Both the position numbers and the translations under genes were made by a program. The notes under the pieces are model-generated. The model was given only the letters and a program-made list of their open reading frames with translations. It did no database searches and was not told where the DNA came from. Positions 26,661-35,628 of a DNA stretch of 64,000 nt are shown piece after piece. Numbering within the stretch: position 1 is the stretch's first letter; every line of letters starts with the position of its first letter. This DNA is from Synechococcus sp. UW179A (GTDB lineage: Bacteria; Cyanobacteriota; Cyanobacteriia; PCC-6307; Cyanobiaceae): positions 62,001 to 126,000 of the forward strand of contig NZ_UCNJ01000012.1 of NCBI RefSeq assembly GCF_900473965.1, in the 5' to 3' direction.

Positions 26661-28079
26661 ATGTCCAAGGCCCACTTCGGTCTGATTGGTCTAGGCGTGA
26701 TGGGGGAAAACCTTGTCCTCAACGCTGAGCGCAATGGCTTCTCGAGCGTCGTCTACAACCGCACCTATTCCAAGACGGAAGAATTCATGTCCGGCCGCGG
26801 GGCGGGCAAAAACATTCAAGGAGCGACTGACCTCCAGGATTTCGTTAACAAACTGGAACGTCCACGTCGGATCTTGATGATGGTGAAGGCAGGTGGGCCT
26901 GTGGATGCTGTCATCGAACAGATTTCCCCCTATTTGGATGAGGGAGATCTCCTGATTGATGGTGGTAATTCGGAATATCACGACACCGAACGCCGCGTTG
27001 CTGAACTGGAAAGTAAAAGCTTTGGATTCATCGGGATGGGCGTCTCGGGTGGAGCCAAAGGTGCTCTGGAAGGGCCGAGCATGATGCCAGGAGGGACCAA
27101 GTCCTCCTATGACGCCATTGAAAGTCTGGTTTGCAAGATGGCAGCCCAGGTTGAGGATGGCCCTTGTGTCACCTACATCGGCCCGGGAGGCTCTGGTCAC
27201 TTCGTTAAGACGGTCCACAACGGAATTGAATACGGCATTGAGCAAATCCTGGCCGAGGGATATGACCTGATGAAGCGGGTCGCTGGCATGAGCAGCCTCG
27301 AGATGGCGGATGTGTTTGCGCACTGGAACAGCACCGAGGAGCTCGCCTCCTATCTCGTTGAAATCACCGAGGTGTGTCTACGCACCATGGATCCGGATGA
27401 TGGCACCCCGCTTGTGGACAAGATCCAGGACAAGGCTGGTCAGAAGGGAACTGGCCTTTGGACGGTTGTCAGTGCTCTGCAGATGGGGGCCTCGGTGCCC
27501 ACGATCTACGCCGCCCTCAATGGACGGGTGATGAGCTCCATGAAGGAGCAGCGCATCAAGGCTGAGGCGATTCTGAAGGGGCCGTCCATTCAGTCGTTTG
27601 ACATGGGCACATCGGCTGATGGCATGTCTCCAATCATGGATGCCATGGTTTTGGCTTGTATGGCCAGCTACGCCCAGGGAATGGAGTTGCTTCGGATTGC
27701 TTCCGCTGAGCACAACTACAACTTGAACATGCCTTCGATCGCACAGATCTGGAAAGGTGGCTGCATCATTCGTGCTCGCTTGCTCAAGCGCATTCAAGAT
27801 GCGTTCAACGCCAACCCCCAACTGGAGAACCTGTTGATCGATCCCTGGTTCGCCGATCAGGTGAACCGTCGTCTGCCCGGACTGGCAAAAGTGGTCGCCG
27901 GTGCAGCCGCTGCTGGTGTTCCAGTGCCCTGCCTTAGCAGCACACTCGATTACATCAACAGCTACCGCACGGCACGCCTTCCCCAGAACCTTGTGCAGGC
28001 CATGCGTGACTGCTTCGGCTCCCACACCTACGAGCGCGTGGACAAAGACGGCATCTTCCACACCGAGTGGCTCAAGTGA
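26661..28079 (+). CDS. gnd: 6-phosphogluconate dehydrogenase (decarboxylating)
   Basis: Gnd oxidises 6-phosphogluconate to ribulose-5-phosphate with NADP+, giving NADPH in the dark. The 472-residue protein begins MSKAHFGLIGLGVMGENLVL; the Rossmann loop GLGVMG, the substrate strand GMGVSGGAKGALEGPSMMPG and the catalytic block HFVKTVHNGIEYGIEQILAE are all present. I use the ATG at 26661, which gives the usual N-terminus; an ATG at 26646 adds five residues. The end is TEWLK, the usual cyanobacterial C-terminus. The pgl gene starts ten bases after its stop, so the two are co-transcribed. Confidence 0.97.
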   Translation: MSKAHFGLIGLGVMGENLVLNAERNGFSSVVYNRTYSKTEEFMSGRGAGKNIQGATDLQDFVNKLERPRRILMMVKAGGPVDAVIEQISPYLDEGDLLIDGGNSEYHDTERRVAELESKSFGFIGMGVSGGAKGALEGPSMMPGGTKSSYDAIESLVCKMAAQVEDGPCVTYIGPGGSGHFVKTVHNGIEYGIEQILAEGYDLMKRVAGMSSLEMADVFAHWNSTEELASYLVEITEVCLRTMDPDDGTPLVDKIQDKAGQKGTGLWTVVSALQMGASVPTIYAALNGRVMSSMKEQRIKAEAILKGPSIQSFDMGTSADGMSPIMDAMVLACMASYAQGMELLRIASAEHNYNLNMPSIAQIWKGGCIIRARLLKRIQDAFNANPQLENLLIDPWFADQVNRRLPGLAKVVAGAAAAGVPVPCLSSTLDYINSYRTARLPQNLVQAMRDCFGSHTYERVDKDGIFHTEWLK

Positions 28080-28089
28080 GGGCCCCGCG

Positions 28090-28806
28090 ATGAGCTCTTA
28101 TCGCATCGAGCAGGTTCAATCTGCTCAGGATCTTGCTCGGCGCGCCGCCGAGCACATCGGATCCGCGATCGACTTGGCGCTTGATCAAAGGGACCGAGCG
28201 CAGATTGCTTTGTCTGGGGGCACCACCCCTGCTCTGGCCTATGCATTGCTGGGGCAGGAACACTTGCCCTGGGACAGGGTTGATGTGTTTTTGGGCGATG
28301 AGCGATGGGTTGCGGCTGACGATGAATCAAGCAATGCACGCATGTTGCGCAACACCCTGCTCAAGAGGGATCAACCAGGAGCCCGCGCCTGTTTTCACCC
28401 CGTTCCAACTGTTGAATTGGCCTCTCCCGAAGCCAGCGCCGAGGCCTTTGCTGAGCTGGTGGCCAAGGTCTGCCAGGGCGAACCACCCGTGTTTGATTTC
28501 ATGCTGCTTGGTCTTGGTGATGACGGTCACACAGCGTCTCTATTCCCAGGAACTGAGGCTCCGCGAGTTTGTGATCGCTGGACCACCATTGGCCGGGGAA
28601 AAGGGCTTGAGAGGATCACTCTCACGGCTCCTGTTCTCAGTGCCGCACGCCAGGTGGTGTTTCTGGTGAGTGGAGATGCCAAGCGCCAGGCTCTGTCTCG
28701 ACTGATCGATGCTCGGGAGTCCTCGGAACGCACGCCTGCCAAGCTGGTTCAGCCAGCCTCTGAGATTCTCGTGCTCGCCGATCAGGCTGCTGCTGAAGGT
28801 CTTTGA
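28090..28806 (+). CDS. pgl: 6-phosphogluconolactonase
   Basis: Pgl hydrolyses 6-phosphogluconolactone to 6-phosphogluconate, the step just before Gnd. The 238-residue protein is of the DevB/Pgl type: IALSGGTTPALAYALLG, VDVFLGDERWVAADDESSNA and FMLLGLGDDGHTASLFPGT carry the conserved substrate and catalytic residues, including the His of GHTASLFP. The ATG at 28090 gives a standard N-terminus; the same frame is open much further upstream inside gnd, which I reject. It follows gnd by ten bases and overlaps the CIA30-like gene by four. Confidence 0.95.
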   Translation: MSSYRIEQVQSAQDLARRAAEHIGSAIDLALDQRDRAQIALSGGTTPALAYALLGQEHLPWDRVDVFLGDERWVAADDESSNARMLRNTLLKRDQPGARACFHPVPTVELASPEASAEAFAELVAKVCQGEPPVFDFMLLGLGDDGHTASLFPGTEAPRVCDRWTTIGRGKGLERITLTAPVLSAARQVVFLVSGDAKRQALSRLIDARESSERTPAKLVQPASEILVLADQAAAEGL

Positions 28807-29378
28807 CGACACCTCCCTACCAACAGCCACCGGAAATTCGAGTGATCGCTGCAGGTGACTCCTTTCGCGATTGGGCCAGCCTGAATGACACGATCATGGG
28901 CGGGTCCAGTAGTGCAGGATGCCGATTCAGTGACCAGGGCCTTGTTCTTGAAGGCGAGGTGGTGAGTGAAGGCGGCGGTTTCGTGAGCTGCCGTTCTCCG
29001 GTGTTTCGACCGCCCCTAGATCTCAGTTCCTACAAGGGGTTGCGTCTGAGATTGGATGGGCAAGGACGCAGTTTCAAGTTCGCGGTTGCCTGCCGTGATG
29101 GAGTGTTCGGACTCACCGAACTGATTCCAGGTGGATTGCGTTGGGTCACGACAGTTGCAACTGAGTCATCGAACACCACAGTCGTTGACATTCCCTTTGA
29201 TCGTCTCCGGCCTGTGGTGCGTGCGAAACCTGTCAGTCTTCCGGTTCGCTTTGATCCGTCGTGTATTACGCGACTTCAGTTGTTGCATTCACGATTCGGT
29301 GATGATGGTGAGCCAAATCCAGGTTATCGAGCGGGTGCGATCAAGCTCTTGATTCGCTCGATTGAAGCATTTAGATAA
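28803..29378 (+). CDS. CIA30-family protein (NADH:ubiquinone oxidoreductase assembly-like)
   Basis: The 191-residue protein has the CIA30 beta-sandwich pattern: WASLNDTIMGGSSSAGCRF, LVLEGEVVSEGGGFVSCRS, YKGLRLRLDGQGRSFKF and ITRLQLLHSRFGDDG. In mitochondria CIA30 helps complex I assembly; in cyanobacteria the role is open, and NDH-1 assembly is only a guess. Translation could start at TTG 28803, whose bases overlap the pgl stop (TTGA), or at a GTG at 28842. Either way it belongs to the gnd-pgl transcription unit. The codon use is that of the core genome. Confidence 0.72.
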   Translation: MTTPPYQQPPEIRVIAAGDSFRDWASLNDTIMGGSSSAGCRFSDQGLVLEGEVVSEGGGFVSCRSPVFRPPLDLSSYKGLRLRLDGQGRSFKFAVACRDGVFGLTELIPGGLRWVTTVATESSNTTVVDIPFDRLRPVVRAKPVSLPVRFDPSCITRLQLLHSRFGDDGEPNPGYRAGAIKLLIRSIEAFR

Positions 29379-29559
29379 CACTATTCTTCCCATATCCAAG
29401 AAGATCTATTCCTTTTCCCCTTCCATGCTTGACATCACATCTTCTTCGGATTGGTAGGTACTCATAATCGCGTCGTTGGTTTGTTGAGACAGGAATTAAC
29501 CGTGTTCATTTTGAACTTGCGGCTTGATTTGCGTGAGTCTATCGTATTAGTAATAATTC

Positions 29560-30657
29560 ATGAGTTGGGCAATGAAATCACCCTTGCCAGGTAAACATTT
29601 TCTACGTTTTTGTGCATTGCCATTGGCTCTTTTGGCTGCGCATTTCTGTTCTGCAGCTCTCGCCGAGCAAGAAAGTTTTAAAGGCCCTGGGCCATTCGCT
29701 GTTTCGATGTCATCGGTTGATGGCCAGGGGTTGTTGTTTGCGCCTACAGGCTCTGCACCTGAAGGTTCTTGGCCTGCTGTGGTTTTTGCTCACGGTTTGT
29801 GTGGTCCCGCAGAAAAGTATTCGTCTACTTTGTCTCGACTTGCTTCCTGGGGATTCATGGTGATTGCGAGTCAGAAGCAAGGTGATTGTGGAGTGATGAA
29901 TGTTGATCATCCTTTCGCCACTTTGGGTAACCTCTTTCAGCTCCCGGTCAAATTTAATAATGCTGTCGACTTTTCAGGTATGGCAGATGACATTCGTTCG
30001 AACTTGAGATATCTAAAGAGCCGTTCAGATGTTGATTCCAATCGTCTCGCTCTCATGGGTCACAGCATGGGAGGTGGGATGGTTGTTGATGTGGCCTCTA
30101 ATCTCGGGGCAGGTGGGTCCGATTTGGTTAAAGCCGTTGTTGCGATTGCACCGTGGAATGGCGTTCAGCCAACCCCTAGTTCGGTTGTTAGAAGTGTTTC
30201 TGCGCCTATTCTCATTTTCTGTTCAATGTCTGATGCTCTTTGCCCTTGCTCGGGTGAGGTTCAGTTGAGTGATACGCAAGGCTTGCTAACAGGAAGTGTA
30301 TCTCCTGAAATTCCGCTGCTGTTTGGACCTTCAGCTGATCCCACATGGCGTGGTGGGGCTGTGGCGATCTTTGATAATGCCCAGAATGCTGTTTTGATCG
30401 ATATCAACCGTGTTAGCCATTTCACAATCGCTGGCATTGATGATGGAAGAGATATGCAGAATTTTGCGGATTGGGCACGTGGTGAATCAGGACTAAACTT
30501 TAATAAACCCAATCGTCCCTATGTGGATATTCCTACAATTGAATATGCTGTTGCGTTTCTGAATCAGAGTCTTGATATTGATGCTAAATCAGCCCAGTCT
30601 TTCCTCGATGAATCTTCCTCGGATTCACGCATTGTTGATATCCGTCGTTCTCGCTGA
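29560..30657 (+). CDS. Secreted alpha/beta hydrolase with polyesterase/chlorophyllase-like motif
   Basis: The 365-residue protein has a signal peptide (ALPLALLAAHFCSAALA, cleavage near residue 35) and an alpha/beta-hydrolase fold. The oxyanion strand reads VVFAHGLCGP, the nucleophile elbow LALMGHSMGGGMVVDVAS with S169, the acid is probably D225 in CSMSDALCP, and the base H287 in NRVSHFTIAG. The layout recalls the chlorophyllase/dienelactone hydrolase and cutinase-like polyesterase group. Five cysteines (81, 110, 221, 228, 230) could form disulfides in the periplasm. The substrate is unknown. Its composition is more AT-rich than the carbon block upstream, suggesting an accessory gene. Confidence 0.8.
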   Translation: MSWAMKSPLPGKHFLRFCALPLALLAAHFCSAALAEQESFKGPGPFAVSMSSVDGQGLLFAPTGSAPEGSWPAVVFAHGLCGPAEKYSSTLSRLASWGFMVIASQKQGDCGVMNVDHPFATLGNLFQLPVKFNNAVDFSGMADDIRSNLRYLKSRSDVDSNRLALMGHSMGGGMVVDVASNLGAGGSDLVKAVVAIAPWNGVQPTPSSVVRSVSAPILIFCSMSDALCPCSGEVQLSDTQGLLTGSVSPEIPLLFGPSADPTWRGGAVAIFDNAQNAVLIDINRVSHFTIAGIDDGRDMQNFADWARGESGLNFNKPNRPYVDIPTIEYAVAFLNQSLDIDAKSAQSFLDESSSDSRIVDIRRSR

Positions 30658-30819
30658 AAGTTTGTGGTTTCTAGTCGTTCGTTCATGGTTGATTGATAAT
30701 CGTGCTTTGATCGTGGGCAACACTTCCCACTTGCAATTTTCTGCGTGTTCTATTGGGGGTCGAGTAATGAGCTGTTAGCTAACTTCTCTGCACGCAACTT
30801 TTGATCGTTGGAGGGCTTT

Positions 30820-31242
30820 TTGGATCAGAGCATGGACGATTTGAAGCCTTCTTTGGCTGTGTTGATTTGTTCGGCGGCGGATGTTTGCCGAAAGCCGCTG
30901 ATTCATGCGCTTGTTCTAGTCGATCAGCAGTTTTCCGCTGATCAAGCGCCAATGTTGAGTACCGACTCTTTGCAGGCGATGATTGATTTGAGAGCTCGTC
31001 TTGAATGTCGAGACCCAGATGGCAGCCGCTGTAGTGAACAGGATCTCGAATTAGAGATTTATCAGAGTGGTGATGATTTGAATTTAATGCTGAGTTGGTG
31101 GAATCAGACAGACAGACCACTTCTATGGCACGGTCAGCACCCGGTTTGGATGGATGGTGACACTGGCAAGCGCTGTTCGGCTCCCAACGACGGGGCACCG
31201 TTGGAAGCCCTGGCTCGACGCCTCAGGGTCCTGCTGGTCTGA
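30820..31242 (+). CDS. Conserved hypothetical protein
   Basis: The protein has about 140 residues and is acidic and soluble, with SLAVLICSAADVCRKPLIHA, then LQAMIDLRARLECRDPDGSR and LMLSWWNQTDRPLLWHGQHP. I do not recognise a domain. The TTG at 30820 has GGAGGG four bases upstream, the best ribosome-binding site in the area; TTG 30808 and ATG 30832 are alternatives. It ends exactly next to the convergent ilvD stop, with no intergenic bases. Confidence 0.65.
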   Translation: MDQSMDDLKPSLAVLICSAADVCRKPLIHALVLVDQQFSADQAPMLSTDSLQAMIDLRARLECRDPDGSRCSEQDLELEIYQSGDDLNLMLSWWNQTDRPLLWHGQHPVWMDGDTGKRCSAPNDGAPLEALARRLRVLLV

Positions 31243-32913
31243 TTAGGGCTGATCGGTGACTGCTCCCCTGCTGCTGGAACTGACGAGACGAGCGTATTTG
31301 CCGAGGATGCCGGTCCGATAGCGGGGAGTTGGACTGCTCCAATCAGCTCGTCTGCGAGCTAGTTCTTCTTCATCCACGTTGAGTTGAAGCAAGAGTTGAT
31401 TGGCGTCAACGGTGATGCTGTCTCCTTCTTGAACCAGTCCGATGGTGCCGCCGACTGCGGCTTCAGGAGCAACATGCCCTACTACTAGTCCGTAGGAGCC
31501 ACCACTGAAGCGCCCGTCAGTGATCAGGGCCACTTTTTCGCCTAGTCCCTGACCGACGATGGCTGCAGTGGGTGAGAGCATCTCGCGCATACCCGGGCCG
31601 CCCACTGGACCCTCATAGCGGACCACCACCACATCTCCAGCCTTGATTTTGCGATCAAGAATGGCTTCGAGGCAGGTCTCTTCACTTTCAAAAACCCTTG
31701 CTGGGCCTGTCAGCACAGGAGATTTGACTCCGCTGATCTTGGCGACGCTTCCCTCCAGTGCAAGGTTGCCCTTGAGAATGGCCAGGTGTCCTTTCTGATA
31801 AATGGGTTTGCTGATCGGACGGATCACATCCTGATCAGCAGGAGGTTCTGAAGGAACATGTTCGAGTAACTGCTTCAGCGTCTTGCCTTCAATCGTTTGG
31901 CAATCGCCATGCAGGAGGCCTGCATTCAGTAGCAGTTTCATCACTTGGGGGATACCGCCGGCTCTATGAAGATCAACGGTGACGTAACGACCGCTGGGCT
32001 TCAGGTCGCAGAAGACCGGAACCCGCTGGCGGATTTGTTCAAAGTCATCGATGTTCAGGTCGACTCCTGCTGTTCTTGCAATGGCGAGCAGGTGCAGAAC
32101 CGAGTTGGTTGAGCCGCCAACTGCCATGATCACGCTGATGGCGTTTTCAAAGGCCTCCCTCGTCAGCAGATCCAGCGGTCTGATGTTCGCTTTCACCGCT
32201 GCAACAAGGACTTCGGCCGACCGGGCTGCGCTATCGGCTTTCTCGGCATCCTCCGCCGCCATCGTGGAACTACACGGGAGACTCAATCCCATTGTTTCGA
32301 TGGCGGCGCTCATCGTGTTGGCAGTAAACATGCCGCCACAGCTTCCAGCTCCAGGACAGGCGTTCTTCTCGACGGCGATGAGCTGATCCATATCGATCTT
32401 GCCGTTCGTGATCTGTCCAACGGCTTCGAATGCACTCACCACGGTGAGATCGCAACCACCGAGTTTTCCTGGCTTAATCGTGCCGCCGTAGACAAAGATC
32501 GCTGGGATGTTCATCCGTGCCATGGCCAGCATGGCGCCGGGCATGTTCTTGTCGCATCCACCCACGGCGAGAACGCCATCCATGCTCTGACCGTTGCAGG
32601 CTGTCTCAATCGCATCGGCAATCACTTCACGGCTTACCAGGGAGTACTTCATCCCCTCCGTGCCCATGGAGATCCCATCGCTGACGGTGATCGTTCCGAA
32701 CATTTGCGGCATGCCTCCCGCCTGACGTGCTGCAGCTTCCGCACGTTTCGACAAATCGTTCAGGCCCACGTTGCAAGGCGTGATTGTGCTGTAGCCGTTA
32801 GCAATGCCAATGATCGGTTTGCCGAAATCCTGGTCTCCGAAGCCCACGGCTCTCAACATCGCCCTGTTAGGGGAACGCTGGATCCCCTTGGTGACGGCAT
32901 CGGAGCGGAGCAT
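31243..32913 (-). CDS. ilvD: Dihydroxy-acid dehydratase
   Basis: IlvD converts 2,3-dihydroxy-3-methylvalerate and its valine-pathway analogue to the 2-keto acids, the third step of branched-chain amino acid synthesis, with an iron-sulfur cluster. The 556-residue protein (normal length) shows [38 protein letters not shown] and [19 protein letters not shown], which hold the cluster cysteines and the catalytic site. It is the last of three minus-strand genes, after the Upp-like protein and a small membrane protein, and it abuts the convergent gene at 30820. Confidence 0.97.
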   Translation of the reverse strand: MLRSDAVTKGIQRSPNRAMLRAVGFGDQDFGKPIIGIANGYSTITPCNVGLNDLSKRAEAAARQAGGMPQMFGTITVSDGISMGTEGMKYSLVSREVIADAIETACNGQSMDGVLAVGGCDKNMPGAMLAMARMNIPAIFVYGGTIKPGKLGGCDLTVVSAFEAVGQITNGKIDMDQLIAVEKNACPGAGSCGGMFTANTMSAAIETMGLSLPCSSTMAAEDAEKADSAARSAEVLVAAVKANIRPLDLLTREAFENAISVIMAVGGSTNSVLHLLAIARTAGVDLNIDDFEQIRQRVPVFCDLKPSGRYVTVDLHRAGGIPQVMKLLLNAGLLHGDCQTIEGKTLKQLLEHVPSEPPADQDVIRPISKPIYQKGHLAILKGNLALEGSVAKISGVKSPVLTGPARVFESEETCLEAILDRKIKAGDVVVVRYEGPVGGPGMREMLSPTAAIVGQGLGEKVALITDGRFSGGSYGLVVGHVAPEAAVGGTIGLVQEGDSITVDANQLLLQLNVDEEELARRRADWSSPTPRYRTGILGKYARLVSSSSRGAVTDQP

Positions 32914-32965
32914 GGACTATCTCGCGTTGCGGCGGATCACTCCGGTCAACCTACCGGCCGCTCTG

Positions 32966-33262
32966 TTACTGCCTGGAGCCGAGATCTTCAAGTTGACGGC
33001 GCACATCTGCAATCGCCGAATTCAGCTGCTCGACACGCGCTTCAAGGTGGCTATCGGAATCAGGCTCAGGTCGATCTCCGGCACTGAATGCTTCACTCCC
33101 GTCTTGCATGCGCGGTGCGTAAAGCATCGAGCGCTGGTTGCGAAGGCGACGACGGCGATCAGCTTCTGAGAGCAGCCACCAACCGAATCCAGCCGCTCCC
33201 AGAACGGCACCACTGACCAGTGTGGCCAGTGTTCCTGATGCAGAGTCCTGCTGCCGCGCCAT
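32966..33262 (-). CDS. Small membrane-anchored coiled-coil protein
   Basis: This 98-residue protein has one membrane segment near the N-terminus (LVSGAVLGAAGFGWWLLS), a basic patch (DRRRRLRNQRS) and a C-terminal helix with a heptad-like pattern (LEARVEQLNSAIADVRRQLE). It is predicted to be a single-pass membrane protein with a cytosolic coiled coil that could mediate dimerisation. I recognise no family. It lies between the Upp-like gene (24 bases upstream) and ilvD (53 bases downstream) on the same strand. Confidence 0.7.
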   Translation of the reverse strand: MARQQDSASGTLATLVSGAVLGAAGFGWWLLSEADRRRRLRNQRSMLYAPRMQDGSEAFSAGDRPEPDSDSHLEARVEQLNSAIADVRRQLEDLGSRQ

Positions 33263-33286
33263 GGGCTTCCTTTGAATGTGTCCAGC

Positions 33287-33904
33287 CTAGTTCGGCTGAG
33301 CTGTTCTGATTCCCAGTCTTTGCAGGGGATCACCGATACCTGGAAGGATGCGTTCTTGCTCATCGAGGTCGGCATCGATGCAGGCTGTGTGGATTGTGAT
33401 CTCCGGGTACGACTCACCGATTCGTTTCAGACCAGGGCTGGCGGAGAGTGCTGTTATCACACGCAGCCGCGGCGCTTCTACGCCCAGCTGGTCGAGACGC
33501 TGAAGCAGGTCGATTAGTTCATCACCATGACGGATCTGATCCAGAAACATCACCACGCCGGCCTGAGCCTCAATGGTTCCAGGTAGTCCTCCCAGGCAGA
33601 GTTCGGCGCTGGGCAGCACCTGGCGGGCACCTTCCCAGAGGTGGAGCCCACCTGGGACCATCGGAACCGCCAGTAATGGAACCGCTGTTTCAACCACGGT
33701 TCCTTCCGTGCTGCTAAGTGGAGTTTTCACCAGATCCTTGCGATGTGGCAGCCAGTCACGCATTGCTTCGTAGCTGAGCCAGCGTCCGAGCTCCTCCATG
33801 GCGGTCCGGAACAAAGCCGGTGGAGTTCCCTCATGCCTGAGCATGGTCAGCCAGTGGGCGATCAGGGGATGGGGCGGTACCACCACCCGGAGAGTCTTGG
33901 CCAT
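33287..33904 (-). CDS. Uracil phosphoribosyltransferase-like protein lacking the PRPP loop
   Basis: The 205-residue protein follows the Upp fold over most of its length: VVVPPHPLIAHWLTMLRHEG, LGRWLSYEAMRDWLP, then ITIHTACIDADLDEQERILP and GIGDPLQRLG, close to the end of true uracil phosphoribosyltransferases. However, where Upp has the PRPP-binding loop VDPMLATGGS, this protein reads MFLDQIRHGDEL, and the ILRAGLGM block is replaced by MVPGGLHLW. It is therefore unlikely to make UMP from uracil and PRPP. It may be a regulatory or repurposed member of the family; the role is unknown. It heads a minus-strand cluster with ilvD. Confidence 0.8.
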   Translation of the reverse strand: MAKTLRVVVPPHPLIAHWLTMLRHEGTPPALFRTAMEELGRWLSYEAMRDWLPHRKDLVKTPLSSTEGTVVETAVPLLAVPMVPGGLHLWEGARQVLPSAELCLGGLPGTIEAQAGVVMFLDQIRHGDELIDLLQRLDQLGVEAPRLRVITALSASPGLKRIGESYPEITIHTACIDADLDEQERILPGIGDPLQRLGIRTAQPN

Positions 33905-33991
33905 GACGCGTGGCTGGGCAGTCGTCTGCCATATCGTGACCGCTCAAGTTACGGCAGCTGTTCCCAGGCACCTGTCGAGCGTTCACTCACC

Positions 33992-34522
33992 ATGGTCTTG
34001 TCTGCTTTTCTCCGATCTGTCTCCCGCCGCTTGATCGCTTCGTTTGTCTGTGGCCTGCTTGTCGTCACTGCACTTGTGTTCGCTGGAGATGCTGCTGAAG
34101 CGATTACGGCTCCAGAGTTGCGGGGGCAACGGGCTGTTCAGGACATCACAGCCGACATGCATGGACGCGATCTCAAAGAGAAGGAATTCCTCAAAGCCGA
34201 CTTACGTGAGGTGAATCTCAGCGAGACCGACTTGCGTGGTGCTGTGATCAATACCTCTCAGCTGCAGGGTGCTGATCTGCGGGGAGCTGATCTTGAGGAT
34301 GTTGTGGCCTTCTCAAGCCGCTTTGACGGAGCTGACCTGCGCGATGCCAACTTCACCAACGCGATGCTGATGCAGAGTCGTTTCAACGATGCTGAAATCG
34401 AAGGAACGGATTTCACCAATGCTGTGATCGACCTTCCTCAGCTGAAAGCGTTGTGCGGCAGAGCCACGGGTGTTAACAGCCGCAGTGGTCTCAGTACTCG
34501 TGAATCGCTTGGATGTCGCTGA
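33992..34522 (+). CDS. Exported pentapeptide-repeat protein (thylakoid-lumen type)
   Basis: From ATG 33992 the 176-residue protein has a signal peptide (FVCGLLVVTALVFAGDAAEA), then about 90 residues of pentapeptide repeats with the A(D/N)LXX rhythm: LREVNLSETDLRGAVI, LQGADLRGADLEDV and FDGADLRDANFTNAML. These should form a right-handed quadrilateral beta-helix, and the C-terminus keeps two Cys. It resembles lumenal pentapeptide proteins of cyanobacteria and chloroplasts, so I infer the thylakoid lumen. Its TGA overlaps the start region of the cobW-like gene (TGATG), so the two are coupled. The open frame upstream to 33743 is antisense to the Upp-like gene and rejected. Confidence 0.85.
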   Translation: MVLSAFLRSVSRRLIASFVCGLLVVTALVFAGDAAEAITAPELRGQRAVQDITADMHGRDLKEKEFLKADLREVNLSETDLRGAVINTSQLQGADLRGADLEDVVAFSSRFDGADLRDANFTNAMLMQSRFNDAEIEGTDFTNAVIDLPQLKALCGRATGVNSRSGLSTRESLGCR

Positions 34523-35628
34523 TGTCTCTACGACTTCCTGTCACGGTTATCACCGGTTTCCTTGGTGCCGGCAAGACAACTCTTCTCCGTCATCTTCTGA
34601 TTAACAGTGGTCAACGTTTGGCCGTGATGGTCAATGAATTTGGCACGGTCGGTCTCGATGGAGATCTGATTCGCAGCTGTGGTTTTTGCCCTGAAGAAGA
34701 GGTCAGCGGTCGGCTAGTAGAGCTCAACAACGGCTGCTTGTGCTGCACTGTTCAGGACGATTTCCTTCCCACAATGGAGAAATTGCTCCAGCGCTCTGAT
34801 CAGCTTGATGGAATCGTCGTAGAGACAAGTGGTCTCGCTTTGCCCAGGCCTCTGTTACAAGCACTTCAGTGGCCTTCCATCCGTAAACGTGTGCATGTGA
34901 ACGGTGTAGTCACTGTTGTGGATGGTCAAGCTCTCAGTGGTGGAAGCCCTGTTGGAAATCCCGAGGCTCTTGAGCGTCAGCGACAAGAAGATCCAAACCT
35001 TGATCACCTGACCGCCATCGATGACTTGTTCAAGGATCAGCTTGAGGCTGCTGACCTTGTGTTGATCACACGATCGGATCGGCTTGATTCATCCGAATTG
35101 GAGTTGGTGCAGCATCAAATTGCTTCAAAAGTGAGACCTGGAGCCGGTACTTTCGCTATCAGCCGCGGCGTTGTTGATCCAGCTTTGGTGCTTGGAATCG
35201 ACTCGCACCAATGCTCATCTGTTGAAGTGTCTGATCAAACTGGCCATGAGCACCATGAGCACCATGAGCACCATGAGCACCATGAGCACCATGAGCACAC
35301 CCATGTTGAAGCCATCAGTGGCCAGGTTCGATGCGAAGGCTCATTTTCCCGCGAAGAGCTTGAGCAGCTGCTACCTGAATTCGTACTGAACCATGGTGTG
35401 ATCCGTCTTAAAGGTCGTGTTTGGCTGGTGGGCAAATCATTGCCATTGCAAATTCAGATGGTGGGACCTCGTTTAGACAGTTGGTTTGAAGTCGCACCTG
35501 ATCACGCCTGGAAGCCCTCTGGTGGTACAGGAATTGAACTGGTTGTCATCGGCTTTAAAGCTGATGCTTCGCAGCGCTTGAAGGGAATGCTCCTATCAAT
35601 GATTTCATGCGTTCCACAGTCACTCTGA
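34513..35628 (+). CDS. CobW/COG0523 GTPase with histidine-rich repeat
   Basis: This is a 371-residue G3E GTPase of the CobW/P47K group, metallochaperones that deliver Zn, Co or other metals. The P-loop GFLGAGKTT is at residues 15-23, the metal motif GCLCC at about 74-78, and VVETSGLALPRPLLQAL and LVLITRSDRLD are the switch and base-binding segments. Residues about 245-262 are six HEH units, a likely metal sink, followed by the CobW C-terminal domain (LLPEFVLNHGVIRLKG). The ATG at 34513 or 34522 overlaps the upstream gene's stop. The metal is not shown; Zn homeostasis is one known role of such His-rich members. Confidence 0.9.
   Translation: MSLMSLRLPVTVITGFLGAGKTTLLRHLLINSGQRLAVMVNEFGTVGLDGDLIRSCGFCPEEEVSGRLVELNNGCLCCTVQDDFLPTMEKLLQRSDQLDGIVVETSGLALPRPLLQALQWPSIRKRVHVNGVVTVVDGQALSGGSPVGNPEALERQRQEDPNLDHLTAIDDLFKDQLEAADLVLITRSDRLDSSELELVQHQIASKVRPGAGTFAISRGVVDPALVLGIDSHQCSSVEVSDQTGHEHHEHHEHHEHHEHHEHTHVEAISGQVRCEGSFSREELEQLLPEFVLNHGVIRLKGRVWLVGKSLPLQIQMVGPRLDSWFEVAPDHAWKPSGGTGIELVVIGFKADASQRLKGMLLSMISCVPQSL
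35245..35298 (+). repeat. Six tandem copies of a 9-bp repeat inside the CobW-like gene
   Basis: The unit CATGAGCAC occurs six times without change at 35245-35298 and encodes (His-Glu-His)x6. Perfect nucleotide identity between copies, including synonymous positions, points to recent slippage, so the copy number is likely to vary between strains. Confidence 0.95.

Noticed and set aside
27901-28089. Extension of the pgl frame upstream into gnd
   Set aside because: Overlaps a well-conserved gnd coding region in another frame; the ATG at 28090 gives the standard N-terminus.
35245-35298. Short tandem repeat that could be mistaken for a CRISPR array
   Set aside because: The units are 9 bp, contiguous without spacers, and stay in frame inside a coding sequence; it is a histidine-rich microsatellite.
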